Assembly (NCBI RefSeq): GCF_900096915.1
Contig: NZ_FMYK01000004.1
Span: 186,001 to 250,000 of the forward strand
Source: Acinetobacter marinus
GTDB taxonomy: Bacteria > Pseudomonadota > Gammaproteobacteria > Pseudomonadales > Moraxellaceae
Direction: 5' to 3'
DNA length: 64,000 nt
Shown: piece after piece, positions 44,947 through 54,539 of the stretch
How positions within the stretch are numbered: the stretch's first letter is position 1
How the letters are laid out: each line of letters starts with the position of its first letter
Notes under the pieces: generated by a model
What the model was told of the DNA's origin: nothing
Database searches by the model: none
What the model saw: the letters and a program-made list of their open reading frames with translations, nothing else
Made by a program: the position numbers and the translations under genes

Positions 44947-45978
44947 TTATTCCAATAAATCGCTATGACGATAACCGCCGTGTAGTTGGCGATACAACCC
45001 TGGGGTCACACCTGTCCATTTCTTAAAGGCACGGTGAAAGGTACTGGTTTCACTAAAGCCAACTTGCTGTGCGACATCTTCCAAAGTCAGGTCTTGACGC
45101 AGTAAAAGATGAATCGCCGCATCACGGCGCAGGGCATCTTTGACGCCTTGATAGCTTTTACCTTCAGTAGCAAGGCGACGACGTAAAGTTTGCGGGGAAA
45201 GATACAGCATCGCTGCGACATCATTCAGTGTTGGCATTTCTTCGCCGATTTGACTTTTCAGGACATCACGAATGCGGTTGGTGAGTGAGTTGGTATTTTT
45301 AAATTTCACCAGTAATTGCGCTGGCGCCATTTTAAGGAAGTCCTCGAGGGTTTCTTCGGTCTGGCGAATTGGTAAATCCAAATAATCCGCTGCAAACGTC
45401 ACTTCGGTACGCTGTGCATTAAATTGCATCACGGGGGCGAAGAATAAGGCATCATATTCATCGGCATGTTTTGGACGCTCATAACCAAAGTGCACACGCT
45501 CTAAGGGAATGCGCCGTTCGATCAGCCAAGATGCCAAGCCATGCCAGATCATCAGCATGCTTTCCGTCAAGAAATGATCGGGATCATGTTCTTTAGGAAT
45601 CATCGGAATCAAACGAGCTTCATGCTTATCTCGTTCTAAGATCACTGCCCATTCATCGCCGAATAAACGATAAAATTCGGTGGATCGCTCCAGTGCTTCG
45701 CCCAGTGTTTTGCAATGAATGATGAGCTGACACATCATGGCAAAAGTGCCGAGTTTACGAGGCTGCACATCAAAACCGACATGCTCATCTTGGGTGACGA
45801 GCCACAGCATTTTGACAAACTGGGTATATTGGTCAGGTGAGATACGGGCTTTAGGCTGTTTTAATAATTCTGCTTCGATCCCCACATGCGACAGTAAATT
45901 GTCGGTATCTAGCCCGAGACGTTTTACACCTGTCAGCGCCGCATTGACAAAATGAATGCTAATCGTATCACGGCTCAT
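44947..45978 (-). CDS. AraC-family transcriptional regulator with PF12625-type N-domain
   Basis: 343 aa. The N-terminal about 190 residues match the arabinose-binding-like domain of the OruR/ArgR-like group (SHVGIEAELLKQPKARISPDQY). The C-terminal AraC domain has two helix-turn-helix motifs: LNDVAAMLYLSPQTLRRRLATEGKSY and LEDVAQQVGFSETSTFHRAFKKWTGVTPG. It is divergent from the CaiB-type gene, a likely target. The effector is unknown. Confidence 0.9.
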   Translation of the reverse strand: MSRDTISIHFVNAALTGVKRLGLDTDNLLSHVGIEAELLKQPKARISPDQYTQFVKMLWLVTQDEHVGFDVQPRKLGTFAMMCQLIIHCKTLGEALERSTEFYRLFGDEWAVILERDKHEARLIPMIPKEHDPDHFLTESMLMIWHGLASWLIERRIPLERVHFGYERPKHADEYDALFFAPVMQFNAQRTEVTFAADYLDLPIRQTEETLEDFLKMAPAQLLVKFKNTNSLTNRIRDVLKSQIGEEMPTLNDVAAMLYLSPQTLRRRLATEGKSYQGVKDALRRDAAIHLLLRQDLTLEDVAQQVGFSETSTFHRAFKKWTGVTPGLYRQLHGGYRHSDLLE

Positions 45979-46265
45979 AAATACACCTTTTAAATAAATT
46001 TAAGTACAACTGTTCACTTGGTTGATGATAACCCAAATGATAGGTCTTTGAATATGTCTTTATTTTATCAAATCGTGAATTATTTGATGTGGATTCATGG
46101 GTTTAGCTAGACTCATAGTACAGTTCTAAACTTTAGTCTTAGTGCACTTCACTTGGCATAAAATGACAATGGTTTTGAGCAAAAATCTATTGTGCTTGAT
46201 CGTCATCCTCTCTAAGGTAGATATGTTTAAGTCTTTAATTGATATAAAAAATGGCAGGATGCGAT

Positions 46266-47390
46266 ATGAATGGTGCGTTAAGTGGTTTAAAAGTCTTAGA
46301 TTTTTCGACTTTATTGCCAGGTCCATTTGCCACCATGATGCTTGCCGATATGGGGGCGGAAGTCGTCCATGTTGAGTCACCTAGTCGAGTCGATCTGGTG
46401 CGTATGATGCCACCTTATGCCAATGGACAAGCGACGGCACACAGCTATCTGAATCGGAATAAGCAGTCGATTGCGCTGGATTTAAAAGATCAAAGTTGCA
46501 TCGAGCTGATCAAATCTAAAATCAATGACTATGACATTGTGGTCGAGCAGTTTCGCCCTGAGGTGATGAAAAGACTCGGCTTAGACTACGAGATTCTATC
46601 GCAGATCAATCCACGACTGATTTATTGTTCAATCACTGGGTATGGGCAAACGGGCAGTTATCGCCATCGTGCAGGACATGACATTAATTATTTAGCAATA
46701 TCAGGCATTGCTGGGCAGAGCGGACGCAAAGTCTCAGGACCACCGCCCTTAGGTGTGCAAGTGGCGGATGTGGCAGGCGGTTCATTGCATGCGGTGATTG
46801 CGATTTTGGCGGCAGTATTTGAGCGTGGGCGGAGTGGTCTTGGGCAATATATTGATATTTCCATGACAGATTGTGCGGTGAGCTTAAATAGCTTGGCGGG
46901 GGCAGCGCAGTTGGCAGCAGATCATCCTGTGCAAGCTGAATCTGAAGTCTTAAATGGCGCCAGTTTTTATGATTATTACCGCTGTGCTGATGGGCGCTAT
47001 GTGTCGATTGGCGGGCTCGAGCCGAAATTTATTCAGGGCTTGGCGCAGCTTTTGGATTTGCCGATCATCGCTGAAAAAGCGTTGTCGCCGAATTTAGAGC
47101 ATCAACAGCAGGTGAAAGCTACCATTCAAGAGAAAATCGCTACACAACCGCTGATTTTTTGGCAAGAATTATTTGCAACGCATGATTTGTGCGTAGAGCC
47201 AGTGCTGATGCTGGGTGAGGCACTAGATTCAGCATTGGCAGATGAACGAGATTGGACAGTAAATGTGCCGTTAAATACTGACCATGCTGATCAGCAGTCA
47301 CAGCGTCAACTGGCAAATCCCATTAAATTTTCACGTTCAAGCATGCGTTATGATTTCGTTGGGCAAGCCTTAGGCGCTGGGAAATGGTAA
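46266..47390 (+). CDS. CaiB/BaiF-family acyl-CoA transferase (alpha-methylacyl-CoA racemase-like)
   Basis: 374 aa from the ATG at 46266 (MNGALSGLKVLDFSTLLPGP), with AGGATG before it; an ATG five codons upstream is possible. Family motifs are LDFSTLLPGPFATMMLADMGAEV, FRPEVMKRLGLDY, the catalytic Asp region GHDINYLAISGIAG, and ADVAGGSLHAVIAILAAVFER. The length and the GHDINY motif favour an alpha-methylacyl-CoA racemase-like enzyme acting in branched-chain or sterol side-chain degradation, though class III CoA transferases look similar. Confidence 0.88.
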   Translation: MNGALSGLKVLDFSTLLPGPFATMMLADMGAEVVHVESPSRVDLVRMMPPYANGQATAHSYLNRNKQSIALDLKDQSCIELIKSKINDYDIVVEQFRPEVMKRLGLDYEILSQINPRLIYCSITGYGQTGSYRHRAGHDINYLAISGIAGQSGRKVSGPPPLGVQVADVAGGSLHAVIAILAAVFERGRSGLGQYIDISMTDCAVSLNSLAGAAQLAADHPVQAESEVLNGASFYDYYRCADGRYVSIGGLEPKFIQGLAQLLDLPIIAEKALSPNLEHQQQVKATIQEKIATQPLIFWQELFATHDLCVEPVLMLGEALDSALADERDWTVNVPLNTDHADQQSQRQLANPIKFSRSSMRYDFVGQALGAGKW

Positions 47391-47422
47391 AAAAAGCAAC
47401 AATTACCGAACTTGGTTAATGC

Positions 47423-47440
47423 ATTAGACTAAAGTCTAAT
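47423..47440. promoter_or_regulatory. Perfect palindrome ATTAGACT-AA-AGTCTAAT after the CaiB-type gene
   Basis: Eight-bp arms at 47423-47430 and 47433-47440. A similar string, CTAAACTTTAGTCTTA, lies at 46126-46141 in the AraC/CaiB divergent region. It could be an operator or, less likely, a weak terminator; there is no T run. Confidence 0.4.
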
Positions 47441-47595
47441 AAATTCTTAAAAAATGATTGAACTCAAAAAGATATAACGATAAAGTTGACTGTTTTAGTC
47501 GAATATAAGCACAACACAAGCCATACCAAGCACTACCATAAAAGCAAATATTGTTACAATTAACCCAAACTGATGAGTCATTTATAGAGGTCACT

Positions 47596-48837
47596 ATGTC
47601 CAAAGCTGGGCAGTTGCGTATTTTGCAATTGGGTTTTATGCCAACATTATTGTGTGCGGCGATGCTTCAGAGCAGTCATGCACAAACTGCATTTTCAAGT
47701 GAAAGTCCGTGGATGTTTGGCGATTGGAATGGTCAGCGTACTGCATTATCACAACAAGGTTATGACTTTTCCTTGGGCTATACAGGTGAGTCGGCGACCT
47801 TGCTGGATTCATCTCGTGATAGCGACCATGACACAGAATATACAGGTCAATTGGCACTCGGTGCGCAGTTTGATTTGGAAAAAATCTTAGGCTGGCAAGA
47901 TACTGAAGCAAATATCACCGTAACATGGCGTGATGGGCAAAACCTCACCAATACTTCGGATGCATTGGCAGGGCAAATGAGTTCTGTTCAAGAAGTCTGG
48001 GGGCGTGGTCAGACGTGGCGTTTGACCGATCTGTGGATCAAGAAAAAGTTTTTGGATGAAAAACTGGACATTAAAGTCGGTCGTTTCGGTGAAGGTGAAG
48101 ACTTTAATAGTTTTGATTGTAATTTCCAAAATTTGGCACTGTGTGGCTCGCAAATGGGCAACTGGGCGGGTGACGAGTGGTACAACTGGCCTGTCAGCCA
48201 ATGGGCTGCTCGAGTGAAATATCAAATCAATCCAGCAGTTTATGCACAAGTTGGCGTGTATGAGTACAATCCAGAAAACCTAGAGCGTGGCAAAGGCTTT
48301 AATCTCAGCACAGACGGCTCGCATGGCGCATTGATCCCGATGGAAGTGGTTTGGCGGCCACAAGCGACGATGCCAGCAGAATATCGTGCAGGTTATTTCC
48401 GCAGTACTGTGGATGCCCAGACCATTAACGATGCCAGCAAAACCGATCATCGCCAAGGGTTTTGGTTGTCAGGTAAACAACAACTTACCCAGCATGCGGA
48501 CGATGCAACACGTGGTTTAACAGGTTTCTTTAATGCGACATGGTTTGATCCTGATACCAATGCTGTGGTGGATATGCAAAATATCGGACTGAGCTATATG
48601 GGACTTGCCGATCAACGTCCAAAAGATGAGTTGGCTTTAGGCTTCTCTCGCATTCATCTCAATGAAGATTTAGAGAACCGTGATGTCGAGTTTAACACCG
48701 AATTGTATTACGGCATTCACGTCAACAACTGGCTCACTGTGCGTCCGAATGTGCAATATATTAGTCACATCGGTGCATTGGATGACGAAAATGATGATGC
48801 TTGGGTCGGTGGCATTAAGTTTATGACAGCGTTTTAA
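47596..48837 (+). CDS. oprB: Carbohydrate-selective porin, OprB family
   Basis: Outer-membrane porin for sugars. 413 aa from the ATG at 47596 (MSKAGQLRILQLGFMPTLLC), with GAGG before it. A signal peptide ends at SSHA-QTAF. The mature start SPWMFGDWNGQRTALSQQGYDF is the OprB signature. The strands continue to LTVRPNVQYISHIGALDDENDDAWVGGIKFMTAF, with an aromatic final residue as expected for outer-membrane insertion. It sits upstream of a PQQ glucose dehydrogenase, so it likely admits glucose for periplasmic oxidation. Confidence 0.92.
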   Translation: MSKAGQLRILQLGFMPTLLCAAMLQSSHAQTAFSSESPWMFGDWNGQRTALSQQGYDFSLGYTGESATLLDSSRDSDHDTEYTGQLALGAQFDLEKILGWQDTEANITVTWRDGQNLTNTSDALAGQMSSVQEVWGRGQTWRLTDLWIKKKFLDEKLDIKVGRFGEGEDFNSFDCNFQNLALCGSQMGNWAGDEWYNWPVSQWAARVKYQINPAVYAQVGVYEYNPENLERGKGFNLSTDGSHGALIPMEVVWRPQATMPAEYRAGYFRSTVDAQTINDASKTDHRQGFWLSGKQQLTQHADDATRGLTGFFNATWFDPDTNAVVDMQNIGLSYMGLADQRPKDELALGFSRIHLNEDLENRDVEFNTELYYGIHVNNWLTVRPNVQYISHIGALDDENDDAWVGGIKFMTAF

Positions 48838-49100
48838 GTGAAGTGTTTAAGTTTAAGTATTTAGAGTTAAATGTTTAAGTTGACGCAACTTTATTTCGTA
48901 AAATTTTAATTTCTGTGCTTTAGGCTATTTATGTATTGATCTCTGTGAAGTGATTAAACAAAGTTGGCAAAGCACAGATTTTATTTGAAAAATAGGGTGA
49001 ATGGATTCGATAAAGTCGGGCAAGTTCAAGCAAGATTTTATCGCATCATTCACCAGACAACATGATTGAGGGCAATCCTCAAACACTAGGAGAATCAGGT

Positions 49101-51482
49101 ATGCGTGTATTTACAGCGTTGATACTCGTGTTATTTGGTGTGATTTTGTTGGGTGGTGGTATTTATCTGGCAGTGCTTGGTGGGTCTTGGTACTACATCA
49201 TTGCTGGATTGATGTTGCTGGTCAGTGGCGTATTGTTATTGCGCCGTTCTATCGCATCGTTATTGGTTTATGCCGTGCTGATGCTCGGTACCATTATTTG
49301 GGCGGTATGGGAAGTTGGTACAGACTTCTGGGCATTAGCGCCTCGTCTCGATGTGCTCGGTGTGCTGGGCTTATGGATGTTAATTCCTGCGGTAACTCGT
49401 GGCATTGAACAACCAAAACTGCCAAGCAAATGGGCATTGTCAGGAATGCTAGCAATTGCTGTAGTGTTAATGGCGGTGGCGATCTTTAATGATCCACAGC
49501 AGATTAATGGCACCATGCCAACGGCTCAGCCATCAACTGCAAAAGCAGTTGATGGTGTGGCAGATGCGGATTGGCCTGCCTATGGTCGTACTCAAGCAGG
49601 TCAGCGTTATTCACCGTTGACACAGATCAATGATCAAAATGTCAAAGATCTTAAAGTCGCTTGGACTTTCCGTACTGGCGATATGAAGACGGCGAATGAT
49701 TCAGGTGAAACCACCAATCAGGTGACACCGATCAAAATCGGCAACAACATGTATATGTGTACCACGCATCAATGGTTGATTGCGCTTGATCCTGCAACAG
49801 GTAAAGAAAAATGGCGTTTCGATCCGAAACTAAAAGCGGATGAAACCTTCCAGCATCTGACCTGTCGTGGTGTGATGTATTATGATGTGGCGAATACCGC
49901 AGAGTTTGCGACCAGTTTGCAAAGTCAAAAATCATCGTCTGCGGAATGCCCACGTAAAGTGTTCTTGCCAGTCAATGATGGTCGTTTGATCGCAGTGAAT
50001 GCTGATACAGGCAAAAAATGTAGTGACTTCGGTGACAATGGCGAAGTGAATTTGCAAAAATTTATGCCATATTCATATCCAGGTGGCTATAACCCAACTT
50101 CACCAGGGATTGTTTCAGGTACGACCGTGGTGATCGCAGGTTCTGTGACCGACAACTATTCGAGCAAAGAGCCATCAGGTGTGATCCGTGGTTATGATGT
50201 GAATACAGGTGAATTGTCTTGGGCATTCGATACAGGTGCGCAAGATCCAAACGCATTGCCGGGTGAAGGTGGTACTTATGAGCACAATTCACCGAATGCT
50301 TGGGCGCCATTGGCTTATGATGCAAAACTTGATTTAGTTTATGTGCCGACTGGTGTGGGTACGCCAGATATTTGGGGTGGTGATCGTTCTGATCTAAAAG
50401 AGCGCTATGCCAATGCGGTGCTTGCCATCAATGCCAGCACAGGTAAAATTGTTTGGCACTTCCAAACCACACATCATGATTTGTGGGATATGGATGTACC
50501 ATCGCAACCAACTCTTGCTGATGTTCAAGACAAAACTGGTCAAATGCGTCAAGCAATCTATGTGACCACCAAAACAGGTAATGTCTTTGTACTTGATCGT
50601 CGTAATGGTCAAGCGATTGTCCCGATCACTGAAAAAGCAGTACCACAAACGGTAAAACGTGGCCCGCAAACCAAAGGTGAGCGTTACTCTGCCACCCAAC
50701 CTTTCTCTGCACTTGATCTTGCACCGCAAGAAAAGTTGCAAGACAAAGACATGTGGGGCGCAACCATGTTTGACCAAATGTATTGCCGTGCCTACTTCAA
50801 GTCATTGAACTACGATGGCATTTATACCCCACCATCTGAAAATGGCACCTTGGTTTTCCCAGGGAACTTAGGTGTGTTTGAATGGGGTGGTATCTCAGTC
50901 AACCCAGATCGTCAAGTTGCGGTAATGAACCCGATCGGCTTGCCATTTGTCACCAAGCTGATTCCAGCTGATCCAAACCGTGCAGAAACTGCTAAAGGTG
51001 CGGGTACAGAACAAGGCGTACAACCAATGTACGGTGTGCCTTATGGTGTGGAAATCAAAGCCTTCTTATCTCCACTTGGACTACCATGTAAGCAACCTGC
51101 GTGGGGCTATGTGGCAGGTGTAGATTTGAAAACTCATCAAGTGGTCTGGAAAAAACGTATCGGAACGATCCGTGATAGCTTACCAAACTTAATGCAGTTA
51201 CCAGCAGTAAAAATCGGCGTACCAGGTCTGGGTGGTTCGATCTCAACAGCGGGTAATGTGATGTTTGTTGCGGCGACACAAGACAACTATATCCGTGCAT
51301 TTAATGTCACCAATGGCGAAAAACTTTGGGAAGCACGCCTTCCTGCGGGTGGTCAAGCCACACCAATGACTTATGAAAGCAATGGTAAGCAATACTTGGT
51401 GATCATGGCGGGTGGTCATGGCTCATTTGGTACCAAGATGGGCGACTATTTGGTGGCTTATGCTTTACCTGATAGCAAATAA
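49101..51482 (+). CDS. gcd: Membrane-bound PQQ-dependent glucose dehydrogenase
   Basis: Oxidises glucose (and other aldoses) to gluconolactone in the periplasm and passes electrons to ubiquinone. 793 aa from the ATG at 49101 with AGGAG before it. Five N-terminal membrane helices (about residues 1-140) are followed by the beta-propeller quinoprotein domain, seen in DWPAYGRTQAGQRYSPLTQI, LIALDPATGKEKWRFDP, HHDLWDMDVPSQPTL and the ending GGHGSFGTKMGDYLVAYALP. It follows oprB with 263 bp between; it may have its own promoter. PQQ synthesis genes are not in the window. Confidence 0.96.
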   Translation: MRVFTALILVLFGVILLGGGIYLAVLGGSWYYIIAGLMLLVSGVLLLRRSIASLLVYAVLMLGTIIWAVWEVGTDFWALAPRLDVLGVLGLWMLIPAVTRGIEQPKLPSKWALSGMLAIAVVLMAVAIFNDPQQINGTMPTAQPSTAKAVDGVADADWPAYGRTQAGQRYSPLTQINDQNVKDLKVAWTFRTGDMKTANDSGETTNQVTPIKIGNNMYMCTTHQWLIALDPATGKEKWRFDPKLKADETFQHLTCRGVMYYDVANTAEFATSLQSQKSSSAECPRKVFLPVNDGRLIAVNADTGKKCSDFGDNGEVNLQKFMPYSYPGGYNPTSPGIVSGTTVVIAGSVTDNYSSKEPSGVIRGYDVNTGELSWAFDTGAQDPNALPGEGGTYEHNSPNAWAPLAYDAKLDLVYVPTGVGTPDIWGGDRSDLKERYANAVLAINASTGKIVWHFQTTHHDLWDMDVPSQPTLADVQDKTGQMRQAIYVTTKTGNVFVLDRRNGQAIVPITEKAVPQTVKRGPQTKGERYSATQPFSALDLAPQEKLQDKDMWGATMFDQMYCRAYFKSLNYDGIYTPPSENGTLVFPGNLGVFEWGGISVNPDRQVAVMNPIGLPFVTKLIPADPNRAETAKGAGTEQGVQPMYGVPYGVEIKAFLSPLGLPCKQPAWGYVAGVDLKTHQVVWKKRIGTIRDSLPNLMQLPAVKIGVPGLGGSISTAGNVMFVAATQDNYIRAFNVTNGEKLWEARLPAGGQATPMTYESNGKQYLVIMAGGHGSFGTKMGDYLVAYALPDSK

Positions 51483-51525
51483 TCTCAGTCTGATTTAAAA
51501 AAGCGAATCTTAAAAAGAGAAAGTC

Positions 51526-51553
51526 AAAACGCTCACTTCGGTGGGCGTTTTTT
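51526..51553 (+). terminator. Terminator after gcd
   Basis: AAAACGCTCAC / GTGGGCGTTTT around a TTCG tetraloop, then T residues. Confidence 0.88.
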
Positions 51554-51695
51554 GCGTTGTTCATCATTAAAATTGAACCGTGATGATGCTCTTATCAATA
51601 AAATCGAAATTAAATATGCAAAAAAAGCATTTTATTGATGAAGTAAATGTCGGTATGCTACACACCTTTCTAGAATGACTTACTAGCTGAACGCC

Positions 51696-53339
51696 ATGTA
51701 TTTATATACCGACTTCGATCAACAGTTGCTCAATCAACGTGTTGCCCAGTTTCGAGATCAAACCGAACGCTATCTTGCAGGCAAGCTGACTGAGGATGAA
51801 TATCGTCCGCTGCGTTTGCAAAATGGCTTATATGTACAGCGCTATGCGCCAATGCTTCGTATTGCGGTGCCGTATGGTTTGCTGAACACAACACAATTGC
51901 GCAAAGTTGCAGAAATTAGTCAGGAATATGATCGTGGTTATGCACACGTATCAACCCGTCAAAATATTCAGCTCAATTGGTCTGCACTGGAAGATATTCC
52001 TGAGATTCTTGAGCAACTTGCAACCGTGCAGATGCATGCGACGCAGACCTCAGGCAACTGTATTCGTAATACTACGACCGATCAATATGCAGGCGTGATT
52101 GCTGGAGAAGTCGAAGATCCACGTCCAACTTGTGAGTTGATTCGTCAGTGGAGTACCTTCCACCCAGAATTCGCCTTCTTACCACGTAAGTTTAAAATTG
52201 CTGTATCTGCGCTCGAAGAAACCGATCGTGCGGCGACGTCTTTTCATGATATTGGCGTGTATATCGTGCGCAATGACGCAGGCGAAATGGGCTATAAAAT
52301 CAAAGTCGGTGGCGGTCTAGGTCGTACCCCTGTGATTGGTAGCTTTATTCGTGACTTTGTTGCACGTGAAGATCTGATCGGTTATTTAGAAGCAATTCTA
52401 CGTGTTTATAACTTACATGGTCGTCGTGATAATAAATATAAAGCACGTATTAAAATTTTGGTCAAAGCACTGACCCCTGAAGTATTCGCTGAAAAAGTCG
52501 AAGCAGAATTTGCGCAAATCCAAGATCAAATGAAAGTTGCGCCTGAGCTTTTGGCGAAAATGGATGCAGTGTTTAAGCCATTTGATTATCAAGACTTGCC
52601 AAATGAAGATTTCAGCGCATTGTTCGCAGAGCATCCGAAGTTTAAGCAATGGTTTAACGTCAATACCCATGCGCACAAAGTGCAGGGCTATCATATTGTC
52701 ACCATTAACTTAAAGCGTGCTGGTGTTGCGCCAGGTGATGTGACCACTGAAGAAATGAACTTTATCGCCGATCTTGCGGATAAATACACATTTGGCGAGC
52801 TGCGTACTACACACGAACAAAACATCGTCCTTGCTGATGTCCCGCAAAAAGATGTATTTGAACTGTGGAAAATCCTTGATCAAGCCAATATGGCACGTGC
52901 CCATATCGGATTTATCACTGATATTATCTGCTGTCCAGGTGGTGATTTCTGCTCATTGGCAAATGCCAAGTCAATTCCGATTTCAGAAGCGATTACCCGT
53001 CGTTTTGATGATTTAGATACTGTCTATAACCTACGCAAACTGGATTTAAATATCTCAGGTTGTATGAATGCCTGCGGTCATCACCATGTCGGGAATATCG
53101 GTATCTTGGGTGTGGATAAAAAAGGCGCAGAATTTTATCAAATTACCTTAGGTGGAAACGCTGATCATGATGCATCGATTGGTGATATTCTTGGGCCATC
53201 GTTCGCTGCAGAAGCTGTGCCTGATGTGGTTGAAGAAATTCTAAATACCTATCTTGACTTACGTGAAGGTGAAGAGCGTTTCCTCGATACCTATCGCCGT
53301 GTTGGCATCAAACCATTTAAGGAGCGTGCATATGCTTAA
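51696..53339 (+). CDS. cysI: Sulfite reductase hemoprotein (nitrite/sulfite reductase family)
   Basis: Six-electron reduction of sulfite to sulfide for cysteine synthesis. 547 aa. Siroheme-binding segments are THVSTRQNIQLNW-like (YAHVSTRQNIQLNW), and the [4Fe-4S]/siroheme Cys set in ICCPGGDFCSLANAKS and ISGCMNACGHHHVGNIG. The N-terminal half-domain includes TSGNCIRNTTTDQYAGV. The overlap of eight bases with a DUF934 gene is typical of the form of this enzyme found in Acinetobacter and Pseudomonas. Confidence 0.93.
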   Translation: MYLYTDFDQQLLNQRVAQFRDQTERYLAGKLTEDEYRPLRLQNGLYVQRYAPMLRIAVPYGLLNTTQLRKVAEISQEYDRGYAHVSTRQNIQLNWSALEDIPEILEQLATVQMHATQTSGNCIRNTTTDQYAGVIAGEVEDPRPTCELIRQWSTFHPEFAFLPRKFKIAVSALEETDRAATSFHDIGVYIVRNDAGEMGYKIKVGGGLGRTPVIGSFIRDFVAREDLIGYLEAILRVYNLHGRRDNKYKARIKILVKALTPEVFAEKVEAEFAQIQDQMKVAPELLAKMDAVFKPFDYQDLPNEDFSALFAEHPKFKQWFNVNTHAHKVQGYHIVTINLKRAGVAPGDVTTEEMNFIADLADKYTFGELRTTHEQNIVLADVPQKDVFELWKILDQANMARAHIGFITDIICCPGGDFCSLANAKSIPISEAITRRFDDLDTVYNLRKLDLNISGCMNACGHHHVGNIGILGVDKKGAEFYQITLGGNADHDASIGDILGPSFAAEAVPDVVEEILNTYLDLREGEERFLDTYRRVGIKPFKERAYA

Positions 53340-53817
53340 TTTGACTCAGCCTGTGCTCGCTAAAGATGGCAGTATTTTTGACAATACTTTTCAGCAAATC
53401 TCTGAAGAAGGGCAGTTGCCACAAGGTGATGTTGTACTAACTGTTGAACAGCTTGACCAATTACCGAATGTGACAGGTAAAAAAGCATTATTTTTGACTG
53501 CGGAAGATTCACCTGAAACCACAGATTTTCCACTCGATCAACTTGATGCGATTTTTATTGATTTCGCAGGTTTTGGCGATGGTCGTGGTTATTCTTTTGC
53601 AGCACTTTTACGCCGTCAAGGTTATCAAGGCGAATTGCGTGCAGTCGGTGATGTCTTTAAAGATGTACTGAATTATCTAAAGCGTTCAGGTTTTGACAGC
53701 TTTGTGATTAAAGAAGGTAAAGATATTCAGGAAGCTGCGGCAGGTTTGAATGATTTTACCCATCCTTATCAAGCCTCAACGGCGGTACGTGAAGCAAGCT
53801 ATCAAACCAGTCGTTAA
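53332..53817 (+). CDS. DUF934 protein, partner of sulfite reductase
   Basis: 161 aa from the ATG at 53332 inside the cysI end, with AAGGAG before it. Family segments are IDFAGFGDGRGYSFAALLRRQGYQGELRAVGDVFKDVLNYLKRSGFDSF. Its role is unknown, but it is almost always encoded next to cysI, which suggests electron supply or assembly of the reductase. Confidence 0.9.
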   Translation: MLNLTQPVLAKDGSIFDNTFQQISEEGQLPQGDVVLTVEQLDQLPNVTGKKALFLTAEDSPETTDFPLDQLDAIFIDFAGFGDGRGYSFAALLRRQGYQGELRAVGDVFKDVLNYLKRSGFDSFVIKEGKDIQEAAAGLNDFTHPYQASTAVREASYQTSR

Positions 53818-53837
53818 AAAATAACTCATGCTGTTTA

Positions 53838-53869
53838 TAAAAATCCCGCACTTTGATGCGGGATTTTTT
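53838..53869 (+). terminator. Terminator after cysI-DUF934
   Basis: AAAATCCCGCA / TGCGGGATTTT with loop CTTTGA and following T. Nearly identical to the one at 54495. Confidence 0.92.
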
Positions 53870-54003
53870 GTGATAGACAACGCAATTCTATCTAATTGAA
53901 TAATAATCGGATAACAATTCAAAGATAGGATGTTACATGAACACATCGTATATTGTTTATACAATTTTGAAAAATCTAACTTAGGGAACGTGAGGATATA
54001 ACA

Positions 54004-54474
54004 ATGCAACTCAATCATTACTTAAACTTCAAGGGGCAAACCGAAGCAGCATTTTTATTTTATCAATCTGTCTTTGGTGGCACATTTTCAAATATGACCC
54101 GTTATGGTGATATGCCACCCGAAGATGGTGTGAATTTAACCGAGGAAGAACGCAACTTTATTATGCATGTGTCACTGCCACTCAACGAACATACTGAGTT
54201 GATGGGTTCTGACTATATGGAAGCCTTCTGTGGAAATAATGCCAAAGGATTTATTCAAGGTAATAACCACTATATTTCCATCAATCTCGTCAATGATGAA
54301 ACTGAAACACGACGCCTATTCAATCAATTGTCTGTGCATGGTCATATTGAGTGTCCTTTAGAAAAAACCTTTTGGGGTGCATTATTTGGTTCTTTTGTTG
54401 ATCAATTTGGCGTGCAATGGATGGTGAATTGTCAGCTTGATGCGACACATGATAGTCAAGATATTGCGTTATAA
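54004..54474 (+). CDS. PhnB-like VOC-superfamily protein
   Basis: 156 aa. The PhnB-type pattern is LNHYLNFKGQTEAAFLFYQSVFGGTF, then HVSLPLNEHTELMGSDYMEAF, and VPLEKTFWGALFGSFVDQFGVQWMVN in the form CPLEKTFWGALFGSFVDQFG. Members are single-subunit glyoxalase-fold proteins of unknown substrate. AACGTGAGGATAT precedes the start. The gene is bracketed by two nearly identical terminators. Confidence 0.9.
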   Translation: MQLNHYLNFKGQTEAAFLFYQSVFGGTFSNMTRYGDMPPEDGVNLTEEERNFIMHVSLPLNEHTELMGSDYMEAFCGNNAKGFIQGNNHYISINLVNDETETRRLFNQLSVHGHIECPLEKTFWGALFGSFVDQFGVQWMVNCQLDATHDSQDIAL

Positions 54475-54494
54475 ATTTTGAGTCACGAATAAAA

Positions 54495-54522
54495 AAAATC
54501 CCGCACATTGATGCGGGATTTT
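54495..54522. terminator. Bidirectional terminator between the PhnB-like gene and thiolase
   Basis: AAAATCCCGCA / TGCGGGATTTT with loop CATTGA, eight A on one side and T on the other. Confidence 0.92.
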
Positions 54523-54539
54523 GTATTTAAACTTTTGAA

